Of a stretch of DNA of 64,000 nucleotides, positions 10,444 through 21,910 are shown piece after piece. The notes below the pieces were generated by a model, which did not search any database, was not told the DNA's origin, and saw nothing but the letters and a program-made list of their open reading frames with translations. Position 1 is the first letter of the stretch, and every line of letters begins with the position of its first letter. This DNA is from Prochilodus magdalenae (Eukaryota; Chordata; Actinopteri; Characiformes; Prochilodontidae): NCBI GenBank assembly GCA_024036415.1, contig JAMWET010005499.1, positions 610,001 to 674,000 of the forward strand, read 5' to 3'. A program made the position numbers and the translations under genes.

Positions 10444-13400
10444 CTAAGCTTCGAGTTCAAATCCCAGTCCGACCTTGTGTCCACCAGTGTTGAAGTTTTT
10501 GCCATCTATGAGTGCTGAAAGAGTCAGCTTCACACCTGAACAAAGGGGCATAGAGGAATATAATAAGGGTAGATTGGATCAGCAAGGACATATTTAAACT
10601 GGGTTTAGAGTTGATCAAGGTTAACTGGTTAATCCTTATTTTAAACTGGGCTCTGTTTTGCCATGTAATTCTACACATGGAAGAACAAACTTGCAATTGA
10701 AATTGTAACCTGACATCACTTTGACTGTCTGCCATGACGGATTCAGTAACTATATACAGCCATACGAGAGTGTTTAGGCGCAGTTGGTCAGAAGTTTTGT
10801 TGATTTTCTAGGTGAAAAGTCAAAACTTCCCATGGGAACTTTTCCTGTAGATTTTGTTGCACAGTTTCCAGTTTTTCAGTTTATTTATCATATTGGAGTT
10901 TCATATATTGGAAAACATGTTACATATAACAAATGCCATAAATGTGCACGTTTGATGTTTAATTTATTTTCCTCAATATTTGAACACTGATCAGATAAAC
11001 AGTAATTAAAATGCGGTGTGTTCTCTGTATAGACTGTTGAATTTTCAGCAAAACATGCCTTTTGACCAGGAGCTCCCAAATTGTGCATATAACTGTAGCT
11101 GTAACAAAGAGCACTTGTAGAGCTTTTTAAGGCATTTTAATTTGAGCCTTAAAAATCATTTGAGATAATTTTTTAAACATATAACAGGACTAAAAAAGCA
11201 GGAAGTAAATATTATACTTATGTTCTCAATCAGTGGTGAAATAAGACTCCAAAATATAAACACAAAGGGAAGTGGTCACCTGGTCGCAGACTTTGAGTGT
11301 AACCAACTCCAACCAGGCTGGCATTGTTCACTTTAGCCTGCAAAGGCAAAATTAAAGACAAGTCGACAGTCAGTTTCATTGCTCTGTTCCTAATCTGCCA
11401 GATGGTAGATGCAGGATTAAAGGGTATGGTGCATTGGTGGTGCGGAGAAACCTTTGTACCAGATACTATTTAAGGCCCCTAACACTGTAAATACAGCAGG
11501 GTGCAGTGTGTTCATTGGCCATTTGACTGCAGTACATGTTATGTTGGTGTGGACAGGATGGAATAACAATTTTACCTTCTAATGAGGACAAATAAATGAA
11601 AAAGGCACCAAGACCATGAAGTCTTTATCATGTACTAGCATTAATTCACATATACAGTCATTCCTTAAGATATGATCATATGTCAGGGGAATTAACTCAC
11701 AGACAAAGAGGCATCACTGTCCAGCTGGTACTTTGCAGCAACGCCAAAGCGTGTGTTGTTACTGCCAGCCGTCCAAGCCAGAGTGACTGCAGTCTCCAAC
11801 TGATCGTTCACCTTATGGTAGACCGAACCTCCAAACTCAGTCCCATCATTTCTGTGCCAAACAACACAACAAACTATTCAGCTGAAGCTAGGAACCACAC
11901 AGTCATCTAGTACTGATTATTTAAAGGGGGATTCTGGCCATGGTGTAAATGTAATCTGCCCCGCATCTCTTGTAAATATAAGTGAACACCCAGGTAACGT
12001 AGGTGGGAGTGACTTTAGAGTACTAACCCTACTGCTCTTAGGGGTGGGCTGTATTAAAATGGTTATTCTCTTTTTTGAATGCTGGGTAATGTAGTGACAA
12101 CAACAATGATGGATAAAGCATGACAACTAGAAACTACAACATTTTGAGTTAGGTCCATACATACTTGGACATTATTGTCATTTAAGCTGTCAGCCGCAGC
12201 ACATTAGAGTTGAAATTAAATAATATGAACACAAAATAAATTTCAGCTTTAGGTGCAAGATGTAGAAATAACATCTATCTACATACAAAGGCCAAGTATT
12301 TTAGGGGCAGGTTCCTCTTTTACTGCACTTACAGATTAGTAGGCAGATTCTTCAACAGGTCTTGTTTTAATTGTGTTGCTTTTGCATTTGGGATTGCTTC
12401 TGGAATTCTGTTTGAAGTTGTTTAACTATTTGGTTTTAACTCAGAAACACCAAAAGACCACAACAGGCAACTTTGGTGGATGACAGAAGAGTTCTTTTCC
12501 TTTTCCTCACGACAGTTTCCGTGCTGTGGTAGACAGCTTAAACAACATTACCTTGTCAACGTACAAATATTTTGACCTGACTGTCAGCAGACCAGCAACA
12601 AAAAAAGAACTATGCTCACCAATTGCATATTACCATATTTAAGCATGTTAGCATTTTCCAGTGTGGTGCTGCCCCACTAATGTACTGAGTTTGCACACGG
12701 TCTTTTATAAGTAATTGCATTAATTGCAATGAAACAGCTATTAACAATTTTTCAATTAAGTCTTTATACTTTGCGTCCTTGGGTATGTGAAAGGCGTTAT
12801 AGAAGTGTAACCTATTATTATTATTATTACTTACACGTTGGTGTGAAGCTGGAAGTCTCCAGCCTTGTAGCCGAGAGCAAAGTTGTTCTGTACCAATTTG
12901 GACTTTGCTGTATCAAACCCAATCTGGTAGCCAGCCAGCCAGCCCTCATAGCCCACAACTGCCGCAGAGTGCACCACCGGGCCTTCAAAGTCAATGTCAC
13001 AGGACAGGTTGATGTAGTCCCGTTTGTATCCTGTCTTCAGCTTGCCACTCTTCTTCCTGTTGGGGAATAGAACATGAAGTAGTAAACAATAATCTAGAAT
13101 GTTTGAAATACATTTTCAAGCAAACAACTCACCCTGTGTTTGGTACAAAGGATGTGTCAAGAGCCACTTTCAAGCCTTTTGCAAGCTGTTGAGAGAAGCA
13201 AACTTGTTCAACTTGTCCTACTATAACTACGACGAATCATAATACGGCTTCTAAAAAAACATAAAGGCAGGTGTTCTACTGACCTGGTCCTCCACGGAAA
13301 CTTCTGTAGCTAGAGCATTGTCTGTGTTCCATTTCTGATTGAGGCTCAGACCCAGTTCCTTCATCTTGTACTTGGTCTCCAAGCTCCCACCAGCTTTGCC

Positions 13401-14849
13401 AGTGTCTGTGTTAGTGGAGCCAGACGTGTTGAACTCCTAGAATCAATCATAAAACCAAAGTTCAGATTATTGTCTCTGAGAACTTTTCTCTGACAACTCT
13501 CTGAAAACAAATGACACCTACACAAGCATGATTAGGAACAACAGAATTCAGATCACATTTAACAGGAAAGGCGGAAGTATCATGCTTAGAAATACATAGA
13601 TGATCTTAGATGATTCCTATAACCCAAAGATGAATTTTGTACAAAGTAAAACTGAAACACGTTTGGTAAACAACATGGACACTAGAGACTCCACAGATGG
13701 TTCAGGGCCCTTACTGCATCTTGCATGCAATGACCCATACACTGACCTTACCATCTATATGTGTCATCAAGTTGCAGAAACAAAGACAGGGGGAGAATTA
13801 AGCCCTACACTCACATAAGTATTTGTTTATCACATACAGTCTTTGGAAAAAACATTAACAGGACACCTACTCAACATGGGTCTAATGGGTCAGGTTGAAC
13901 TCAACAAATCTTCAATCCACTATATTACAATAATTCAAACCCAAACTAAGCTATATACACCAAGCTGCCAGTTTATCCAGCACTCGTTTTATCAGTTATA
14001 GTTACTACACAGGCACATTTTGTGTAGCCCATCTGTTGCACCATCACTGTAAAATAACTGTCTGATGAACAGATATTATTTTGGTTGTGAAACATCTTCA
14101 GCACTACAGTAACACTCTCATGACCTTCTTTCACGTGACCACTGCTGCCTGGATATGTTAGGCTGGCAATGACACTAAGGTGTTGAAACTCTTTACCCAC
14201 AAAGTATGGTGGATGTACACATCTGTTCTACTTAAGATTACTACCTTTAGTTTCAGAAGAAACATTTGATGAGCAGGTGTCTACAAGTTTTGGACATACA
14301 TTTACCTGACTGTATGTCAAGTAGCCTAAAAATGGCATAATCATTTATTCTCTATTAAAGGACACATCTGAACTGTTGATTTGGTGATTCTATACAGTCA
14401 ACTAGCAACTTTCAGATACAAATTGTGTAAACGGTGCCTATGATAGCACTATTTAGCATCGTGTCTTAACAAACACGTGCCACTGTAAGACCACCAGGAA
14501 CCCAACCCCACTAAGAAAATATAAAAGCTAGGAATAAAGGAAGTTAGTAGTAACAGGAAATCCAGTGAGGAAACAGCTCAGAGGAACAGACATAATACAT
14601 TCTCACCACTCCACTTTGGGATTTGGTCTTGAGGTCCAACTTAACAATTCCAAAACCTAAAAACAAGTAAAATATGTAAGATGTAGCAAAAACAGGTGTT
14701 TCACAAAAACACAGAACTGACATGGAAGTCACTGTAAACATTCTATGCTGTAAATAAGTCTGTATTTCAGGTATTAACTTACCATAGCCCTTGCTGAAAA
14801 TGTCCTTTGCTGATTTGCCCAAGTCAGAGTATGAAGGAGGAACTGCCAT
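10444..14849 (-). CDS. vdac3: Voltage-dependent anion channel 3 (mitochondrial porin)
   Basis: Eight coding exons on the minus strand, all with GT-AG junctions and consistent phase: 14849-14783, 14656-14607, 13436-13284, 13185-13133, 13056-12835, 11851-11701, 11337-11280 and 10535-10444. They join to 846 bases, 281 residues (family usual: 282-283). The product is a 19-strand beta-barrel with an N-terminal helix ([18 protein letters not shown]) that carries metabolites and ions across the outer mitochondrial membrane. The eukaryotic porin signature is in [15 protein letters not shown] and the chain ends FELEA. VDAC3 is preferred over VDAC1/2 because residue 73 is Gln instead of the Glu of VDAC1/2, the text CDIDFEGP lacks two residues found in VDAC1/2, and [11 protein letters not shown] matches fish VDAC3 as I recall it. 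Only one cysteine (Cys127) is present. The start exon begins at an acceptor 5 bases before the ATG (14854), so a 5' UTR exon lies further upstream. Confidence 0.95.
12812..12832. repeat. (ATT)n microsatellite in vdac3 intron
   Basis: A short run of TTA/ATT triplets immediately beside the splice donor of the exon ending at 12835. Confidence 0.8.
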
Positions 14850-15294
14850 TGTGCCTGCAGAGAATAAAGGAACCTACTGAAAGTGATATCTGGACAAAGA
14901 ATCTAATTTACAGTTTTTTTCTTGATTTATATCACCTGTCAATCAAGCTATTTTAGGCACGCAATGTTTGTTTTTTTTACTTTCAGAGGTTGCCAACAAT
15001 GTTGGAAGCCTACACAAACCAGCCATAAGCCTTCGATTGTTTGTTTTTTCTTTGTCCATTTTCTTTGGGATGCCAAACATGTCTTGGCTAGCTGGCTGAC
15101 TAAAGTAGAGATACCCAAGGTAAAATACTCCTCCAGTAAAAGTAGAAGTAACTCCCTTTAGACCTTTAAGTAAAGGTACTAAAGTATTTACCTTTAATTG
15201 TACTTATGGAAAGTTAATGTAACATGATTTATTATGGCTCTAATGTTGTAGTATCATTTCTGGAACAAGACTCTTAATCAACTCATTTCAGGTA

Positions 15295-15967
15295 AAAGAC
15301 TTACTGAGTTACTGTACACCAGCACTCTACTCACAGTACACTAACACATAACACTTACTGAGTTACTGTACAGCAGCACTATACCTACAGTACACTAACA
15401 CTTTACACTTACTGAGTTGCTGTACACCAACACACTACTTACAGTACACTAACACTTTACACTTACTGAGTTGCTGTACACCAACACACTACTTACAGTA
15501 CACTAACGCATTACACTTACTGAGTTACTGTACACCTACACACTACTTACAGTACACTAACGCATTACACTTACTGAGTTACTGTACACCTACACACTAC
15601 TTACAGTACACTAACGCATTACACTTACTGAGTTACTGTACACCTACACACTACTTACAGTACACTAACGCATTACACTTACTGAGTTACTGTACACCAA
15701 CACACTACTTACAGTACACTAACGCATTACACTTACTGAGTTACTGTACACCTACACACTACTTACAGTACACTAACGCATTACACTTACTGAGCTACTG
15801 TACACCTACACACTACTTACAGTACACTAACGCATTACACTTACTGAGCTACTGTACACCAACACACTACTTACAGTACACTAACACATTACACTTACTG
15901 AGTTACTGTACACCAACACACTACTTACAGTACACTAACGCATTACACTTACTGAGCTACTGTACAC
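15295..15967. repeat. 54-bp minisatellite in the vdac3 5' intron
   Basis: About 12 tandem copies with a 54-base period (successive TTACAGTACACTAACGCATT blocks begin at 15601 and 15655). The unit runs TTACAGTACACTAACGCATT, then ACACTTACTGAGTTACTGTA, then a CAC(C/A)(T/A)ACACACTAC tail. Central units are nearly identical and the left-hand units have more substitutions. It lies between the first vdac3 coding exon and the presumed promoter. The sequence is unrelated to the 54-base array at 291-1154. Confidence 0.93.
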
Positions 15968-16784
15968 CACTGATGTACATGGCACAGAGCAATATTAAGT
16001 TAGGTGACATAAAATGTATAATAATGGCAGTTCAGAAGACATAAAGCTCAATAAATAATGAGTTTAATTTAAAAAACTTTGTGTCTTGTCTACAGTACTA
16101 AGTAAGGTTGTCTGGTGTGCACTTTTCAGAGAAGCCAAACAGCACAAAGTTTATCACAGTTTATCAGTTATATTAGGTTTATCACGGAGTAGCAGTTGGC
16201 AGAAAGTATGAGGTTATTAACTTTATGAAGTTAATAAATGAATCATTCGTTTGCGGTTAAGAGAGAACACCCACACTTTCGTAATGCTAAACGTAAGCGT
16301 ATGTTTACTGAAAAATCCCACAGGGAAACCCCCCCACTGCAGAACGTACAACGATTGCGATTCAAATAGCTCTGATCATGTTTAGTCATCAAAGTCATTA
16401 AGGAAGAAGTGACTTCATAAAATTAATCCATTTCAATATTTCATGCAAATAAGGTGACGTATCAAAAGAGGGTCATGCAACTAGGAACGAAAAGTTAAAT
16501 GAAAAAGAAACTATAGTAAGACAAAAGAGAATATATTCAAGCCTTGTTTCTGAAAAAAAAAAAGTTAAGATCGTTTGTGAAACGTTGCTAAAAAAAAACC
16601 AATAAGCCATTATTAGTAAAATCTTTCACCTGTATTAAACTGAAAACTTTACAAAACAACATCATTTACCTTTCAAACTTTTTTTTTTTAATTTTGGGAC
16701 AATAGCATGTTCACCACTGTGTTACCATCATTTTGTTTCCATTAACACCTAATAAGTCATTTATGGACCACGAGGCCTTTGCTG

Positions 16785-16955
16785 GTTTTTTTTGGGTATG
16801 TATTTTATGAGCAATAGGGCCTTTAAGTTTCCCAGCCGTGGGCTTTAAAACCTCCTCACACCATGACAGAGACTGGCTTTTGAACTTAACACTGGTAACA
16901 TTCTAGATGATCCTTTTGTTTTGCTGCCCGGAGAACACAATAGCTCATTTCCATT
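16785..16955. mobile_element. Fragment of a dispersed fish DNA transposon
   Basis: The text 'gacagagactggcttttgaactt', 'ggtaacattctagatgatcc' and the following stretch resemble a common teleost DNA-transposon family whose other fragments appear at 35800-36945, 40010-40710 and 45590-46000. Only an internal piece is present. Confidence 0.5.
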
Positions 16956-17714
16956 TACTATCAGAAAGTTTGATTCCTTAATGAAAGACATCCACTAAAA
17001 ACAGTCAAAGTATTCCTAAGTCAAAGTGGGGACACTCATCTGAGAAGCAGACACCTTTTAATACGATACTTTCTAAGGGTCAAAGGGTTGCGGGCATTTA
17101 ACGGTAGTTTTCGGAGACTCCTCTTAGATTTCCCAAGCCTTTTAATTATGTTCACCAATGAGGGTGCAAAACCTTGAAATACGTAATATAGGAAAGTTGT
17201 TCCCACACTGTTATGGCACAATTGCGAGCCCTAACCTAGCTTGCTCTTAAAAGGACGAGAGAGGTGCTTCTTCTATGTTCCTGCATAACAGCACTGTTTC
17301 TGAACATCTGTTTAAGACATGTTCAGACCATCTTTTTTTCAGAACTTCGTAAACAAACTGTTTCCATTTAAACATAGCTGAAAATGGATTTGCTAATCAC
17401 TGCCTTCTGTTTTATCTGCATTTCACAAACTGTCACTTCTTAGGGACTGATGTTTGTTTATGAATGATAATGTCTAGATATTTTTGCACCAGTAACAATA
17501 TAAGGTGAGCTGTGATCTCTTTAGGGATTACTTTTCTCACTCGAGCTGCACAACACAGCTTAAGGTCTTGCCAATACCGGCTGCAACATGCAAATAAGCC
17601 TCTAGCCAATCACAAAAATGGCTTATTTGGTGCTGTCAGTATCCTGACCAGTTTTAGATCTGGGATCCACTGACATTTTGATCATTCAAGAAATTCTATA
17701 TATGGGTAAGTTTT

Positions 17715-18010
17715 AACTAGAGGTGGAAAAAAACATAATATTGTGAAAAATTATTTTGACTATATGTGAAGTTTTTTGGACAACTGATCAGATAAATAGA
17801 AACAGTAGAGACTTAAAAAAAAAAAAACTGTAAATATAATTCATTTTATTAAATATTAGACATACTTTGCAATACATCCAGATAAATTGGATTGATACAA
17901 GTATTGATGATCTACACAATATGTGGAGAAAAGCAAACTTGTACTGTGGCAGAATTTATCACGTCATACGAGTTTTAACACTATATCCTATATATTACTA
18001 ACTATACATC
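17715..18010. repeat. MITE-like repeat, AT-rich
   Basis: Starts 'tagaggtggaaa' and ends with the 'gatctacacaatatgtggag..' segment. It is similar in order and content to 61160-61445, which begins 'tagaggtgggcc' and contains 'gacaatatccacaatatg'. A partial relative lies at about 38410-38520. Confidence 0.45.
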
Positions 18011-18469
18011 TGACCTATAATATACTATTCATATATTAAAAAATAAATTCTTTTAAAATAGTAAACCATTTGTGTATTAGAGTGATGCAGAACTGTCATT
18101 TTTACACACTCTCTCACAAGCCGTCCATTAAGCAGACCTCAGTCCTGTCTGTATTCTATGTATGGAGGTGAATCCTCCAGACCACCGGCCATTTAAGCCT
18201 CTGTTACAGCTATGCAGAAGAGAGGGCTGTTGTCGAGTCCTGTAACTATCTGCTCTCTTTAAGCTCAGTATTTACAGCTTAGCTGAATTAACTACTTGAC
18301 AGCAGTTTGTTGCAAATGCATGTGTGCCAGCTGAAGTCGGCCGTCTTATAAACCTGGCAGACCAACATATTTACTACACCTTTCCACACAGTCGTGTTAG
18401 TCTTTGAAGCCCGAACCAAATTATTTTAACAGTGACAGCTAAATGAGGAAACTACTAAACAAGCTAAAC

Positions 18470-18860
18470 AAGTGAGTTACATGGCTAAACTGTTCGGTTT
18501 ACCGTCCGACTGGCTCTTTAAAAGCGGAGGTTCGTCGTTAAGCTACAGCAGAACTGGGAGGATATTAAAGAGCTCAATACGTCGCTACTTTTACAACGTA
18601 AACGTTTGTGACATGCGTGAAACGGCGTCACTCCAACGCAAAACACTAGCGGTAAATAACGGGAATTGCATACCGGGAATGCAGAGAACGGACTGAAACA
18701 AAAGCTGAAACTTGAAAAGGCTTTTGCTCTTCTGCGAAAAACCTATTAACCCTGATTTACTGTCTTACACCGACTAGGACACGCTGAAGGAGAAAAAACA
18801 GTGGCTGCGCATGCGCAGTCGCAGAGGGCATGGACATGCAGCAACACACCAATGCGCACC
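18470..18860 (-). promoter_or_regulatory. Probable vdac3 promoter, CpG-bearing
   Basis: CpG dinucleotides cluster here, unlike the AT-rich surroundings. A perfect NRF-1 palindrome TGCGCATGCGCA lies at 18806-18817 and a CCAAT box at about 18849-18853. Both suit a nuclear gene for a mitochondrial protein. A possible donor for a 5' non-coding exon is CG|gtgtaag on the minus strand at about 18770. The assignment to vdac3 is inferred from position and orientation. Confidence 0.6.
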
Positions 18861-19055
18861 AGTGAACGGCGATACCTTGTACTGTTTTTCAAAATAAAAG
18901 TCACATAACGTAAACAAAAAAAAAATCGATCCCGTATCACACATGGTCGTATATTTTATTCTTCCTTGATGTTGATGTCCACTTATGACGTTTGTGTGTG
19001 TTTTCGCAACACTAGTCTGCTTTAAAATATTAAAGAGAGTGTTTCTTTTTGCATT

Positions 19056-19230
19056 ATCAGAATCACAATCGCTTTATTTTACCAAGTTTGTTACACATAC
19101 ATGCAATGTGTCTTGGTGAGTGCACACATGCATGATACGTAACACAGCGAGCAGACCAAGCACACAAGACTACAGTAGAAAGAAATATTAACTGAAAATA
19201 TAAAATACAATAAATAAAATTAAGTAATTT
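19056..19230. repeat. Dispersed retroposon-tail-like repeat
   Basis: The segment 'cagaatcacaatcgctttatttt' followed by 'accaagtttgttacacatacatg' and 'gtcttggtgagtgc' is typical of a widely dispersed fish repeat. Family assignment is from memory. Confidence 0.5.
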
Positions 19231-19802
19231 TAAAAATACACAATTTATCTGCTGAGATATAACATCTCTGTCTTTACGGTGGTTGTGACAGCTGATGTCT
19301 ACAACTTACATATTGTGGTTTATGTAATATTCAAAATGATCAGTAACATATATTTGTCTTCTGAGCATTCATTTGTAATCTTAGTGTTAGTACAATAAAG
19401 GGTAAATAAAAACAAAACAAAAGGTTTCCTTTGGGGAGTATTTTGCCTTCAGCTCTCTTCCAAAACCCCCAAATCTCAAAACTGTCATAAAACATTATCT
19501 GTTACATAAAATTAAATTATAAACTGATACATGTGCACATTTCACATGAAACGTTTCATGCGACTGGGTGGGCTAACATGAAGCGGTTAATAGTTAAAGA
19601 GACAGCTGGCAGGGACTCCTCAGGGGCTTGTTCGGGCTGATGCCTGGAGTGGGCAAGCTTTGTAGCGTACCATGACTGGCTTTTATAGCCGTGGACATGC
19701 GGGAGGTGTGCCCAATAGAGTGGTTACGCATGAAGACTGCTGGACGAGTATGTGCTTAAAGCCCTGTGTTTCTCGCACCTTATATTAAGTGTTTATAATG
19801 TG

Positions 19803-19978
19803 CTTTTTAAACCCTGGTCCTGAAGCACAACAACGCTGCCTGTTTCCCTGATCCAGCAAATCAGCTCATTAACAAACCCTAAATTCAAGTTGTGCACAGT
19901 GAAGTCAGGAATCCCTTATCATGTGCAGCACAGTGGGGCCTCCAGGACCAGGCTCGAGAAACACAGTTAGAGAATCCA
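19803..19978. mobile_element. Short MITE with CCTGGTCCTG ends
   Basis: About 175 bases bounded by imperfect inverted termini: AAACCCTGGTCCTGAAG on the left, and on the right GTTTCTCGAGCCTGGTCCTG as read on the minus strand. There is no coding content. It lies in the spacer between the divergent vdac3 and slc25a1 promoters. Confidence 0.55.
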
Positions 19979-20379
19979 ACAGCTCATTTACCAACTGACC
20001 TCTAGGGGGCATCCGTTCCTCTAAAAAGGTGTCACCAACGACTGCAAGCAACAAGTCACTTTTTATAACCATGCTTTTATGGCTGTGTTACTGTTATTGA
20101 ATTAACGTTAACGTAGTTTGCACACCTTTGTGCCAGTTTGTTTTGTCTGCTGATCTTGACTTTTGTCCCGTTCTGTCCTCTGCAACCCAACCCCATATCT
20201 GTCCCACAGTCCTTAAAAATACACTGTTAAGCTTTTACACCGAAGCTGCGTAAACAGTGCTTGTTTACTGAACGTGCTTTCGTGTGAGAAATGCTTTTGT
20301 AGATACCTGCCCGATACGCGATGAGAAAACGAAACAGACCCCGGTCCACCTTAAATTGTTTTGTTTGTAAAAAAAAAAA

Positions 20380-20614
20380 AAAAAAAACATGGCGCGCGTG
20401 ATGCTGGAGAAACCGAGCGCCCCGCCCTCAATATGATGTTCGCCCCAACACTGACAGGAACAGGGCAGTCAAGAAACTTCGGGCTGTCAAAAAAAACAGC
20501 AAACATTGTTCAAAGGGGGGTGCGGTACCGAAGTTAGCCCTGTGTAGTATTCCGTCTGAGGAGGTTAGCCACGAGCCGAGGTCGGTCAGCCTTCATAAAA
20601 GAAGAGACCCAGAC
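20380..20614 (+). promoter_or_regulatory. Probable slc25a1 promoter and 5' UTR
   Basis: A CpG-enriched stretch (for example GGCGCGCGTG and GAGCGCCCCGCCC near 20390-20430) immediately precedes the first coding exon. An A-run of about 18 bases abuts it on the left. No transcription start can be fixed from sequence alone. Confidence 0.5.
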
Positions 20615-21866
20615 ATGTCAGGGGAAAGGAAATTTGTAAGCCCCTTCCACAGACCCCACTGTTTATCCGCAGCAGCACCGGCGGGGAAGGCGAAACTAAC
20701 GCACCCGGGGAAAGCCATTTTAGCTGGTAAGTTCGACTCTCGCTTCGGCTTCTCCTCCTTAAGGTCGTATTTTTTAATGAGTGTACTCCGCTGGTCTCAG
20801 ACGGGTTCCTTTTGCTTGCTGGACCGTTTTTAGACAGTTGCAGTGGTTTGGTGACTAATAGGAACACAACTGGTGCTCTCTGCAGGAGCAGCACGGCTCA
20901 GATAAGCAGCAACACAGTCCAGGCAAGTATCTGATGGTGGTGTGTTCTGGCATGTAGTCTTCAACGGAGCTGAAGTCAGCTTCCTTTTTGCCCGCGAATT
21001 ATGCTGTTCCACCTTAAATGGTGCAGCAGATATATTTTGGCGCCTGACTTCAGCCTCGTTATAGCCTGTAGAGTGAGTCTCTTAGTGGGAGTTTGGTATG
21101 GGAAGGGACCCTTACAGGCAAATTCCAATGATTCTTCAAAATGTCTGCATAATTCAGTCGACGAACTGTAAACAGAGTCATTCAAAGCCAGAGCCCTGTA
21201 AATCGTAGCAATGCACAAAAACATACCGACTGACTTGGATTTCTTTACAGTGGTGACGATAGAAACCAAGGGTCACAATGTTCACAAGGCACGTATAGCC
21301 CATCCATTTACTTTGAGAGTAAGATTCATAAATGGCAAATACATCAGAAAACAAGTTTTCCTTGGATGTATTTCAGAAATTAACCAAAACCATATCCAAA
21401 AATGATAATGTAACAATGAGTGTGTTTACATGCACGTAATAATCCGATCTTTATAAGATTTCTGCAGTATTATTATTTAAGTGCTCATGTAAACAGCACT
21501 CTGATTTCTGAGCAATATAAGATATCCGATAAACAGAGCGAGATTTACAGTTCTGTAATCACATTTCTCAGAGCATGTGCACCGTTACTCTGACTTCTTT
21601 CTTTTCTCCCAGTCTGTGTGTGCGTACGAACACAGCCGGATATAAACAAGCAGTGTTTGGTACCGCGATATAACTCTTTTGAGAGATGCTGAAAGCAGCT
21701 ATTTGAAGGATTTAAATATTCCTTCTAATCTAGGGTTAGGGTTATATGTTTATATTTTCAGGTAAAATGACTTAAAAAGCCGATGTATGACATCACGTCT
21801 TATTCTGTGAGTTAATTGGCTGGTTGTAAAGCAGAAATCCGAATACCTAACCTGAGTTTATGCATT

Positions 21867-21910
<44 letters not shown>

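Noticed and set aside
12729..13070. 113-residue plus-strand frame
   Set aside because: Shadow of the largest vdac3 exon, which is clearly coding on the minus strand.
10444..14849. Calling the porin gene vdac2 or vdac1
   Set aside because: Gln at position 73 and the two-residue shorter CDIDFEGP segment favour VDAC3, although the N-terminus is VDAC1/2-like.
15295..15967. Regular repeats that might suggest a CRISPR array
   Set aside because: The 54-base unit repeats without unique spacers and the context is a vertebrate intron; it is a minisatellite.
18472..18696. 74-residue open frame in a CpG-bearing region
   Set aside because: No recognisable domain; it overlaps the likely vdac3 promoter and is on the opposite strand.
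21730..21745. AGGGTTAGGG, a telomere-like motif
   Set aside because: Only about one and a half units in a unique context; no array.
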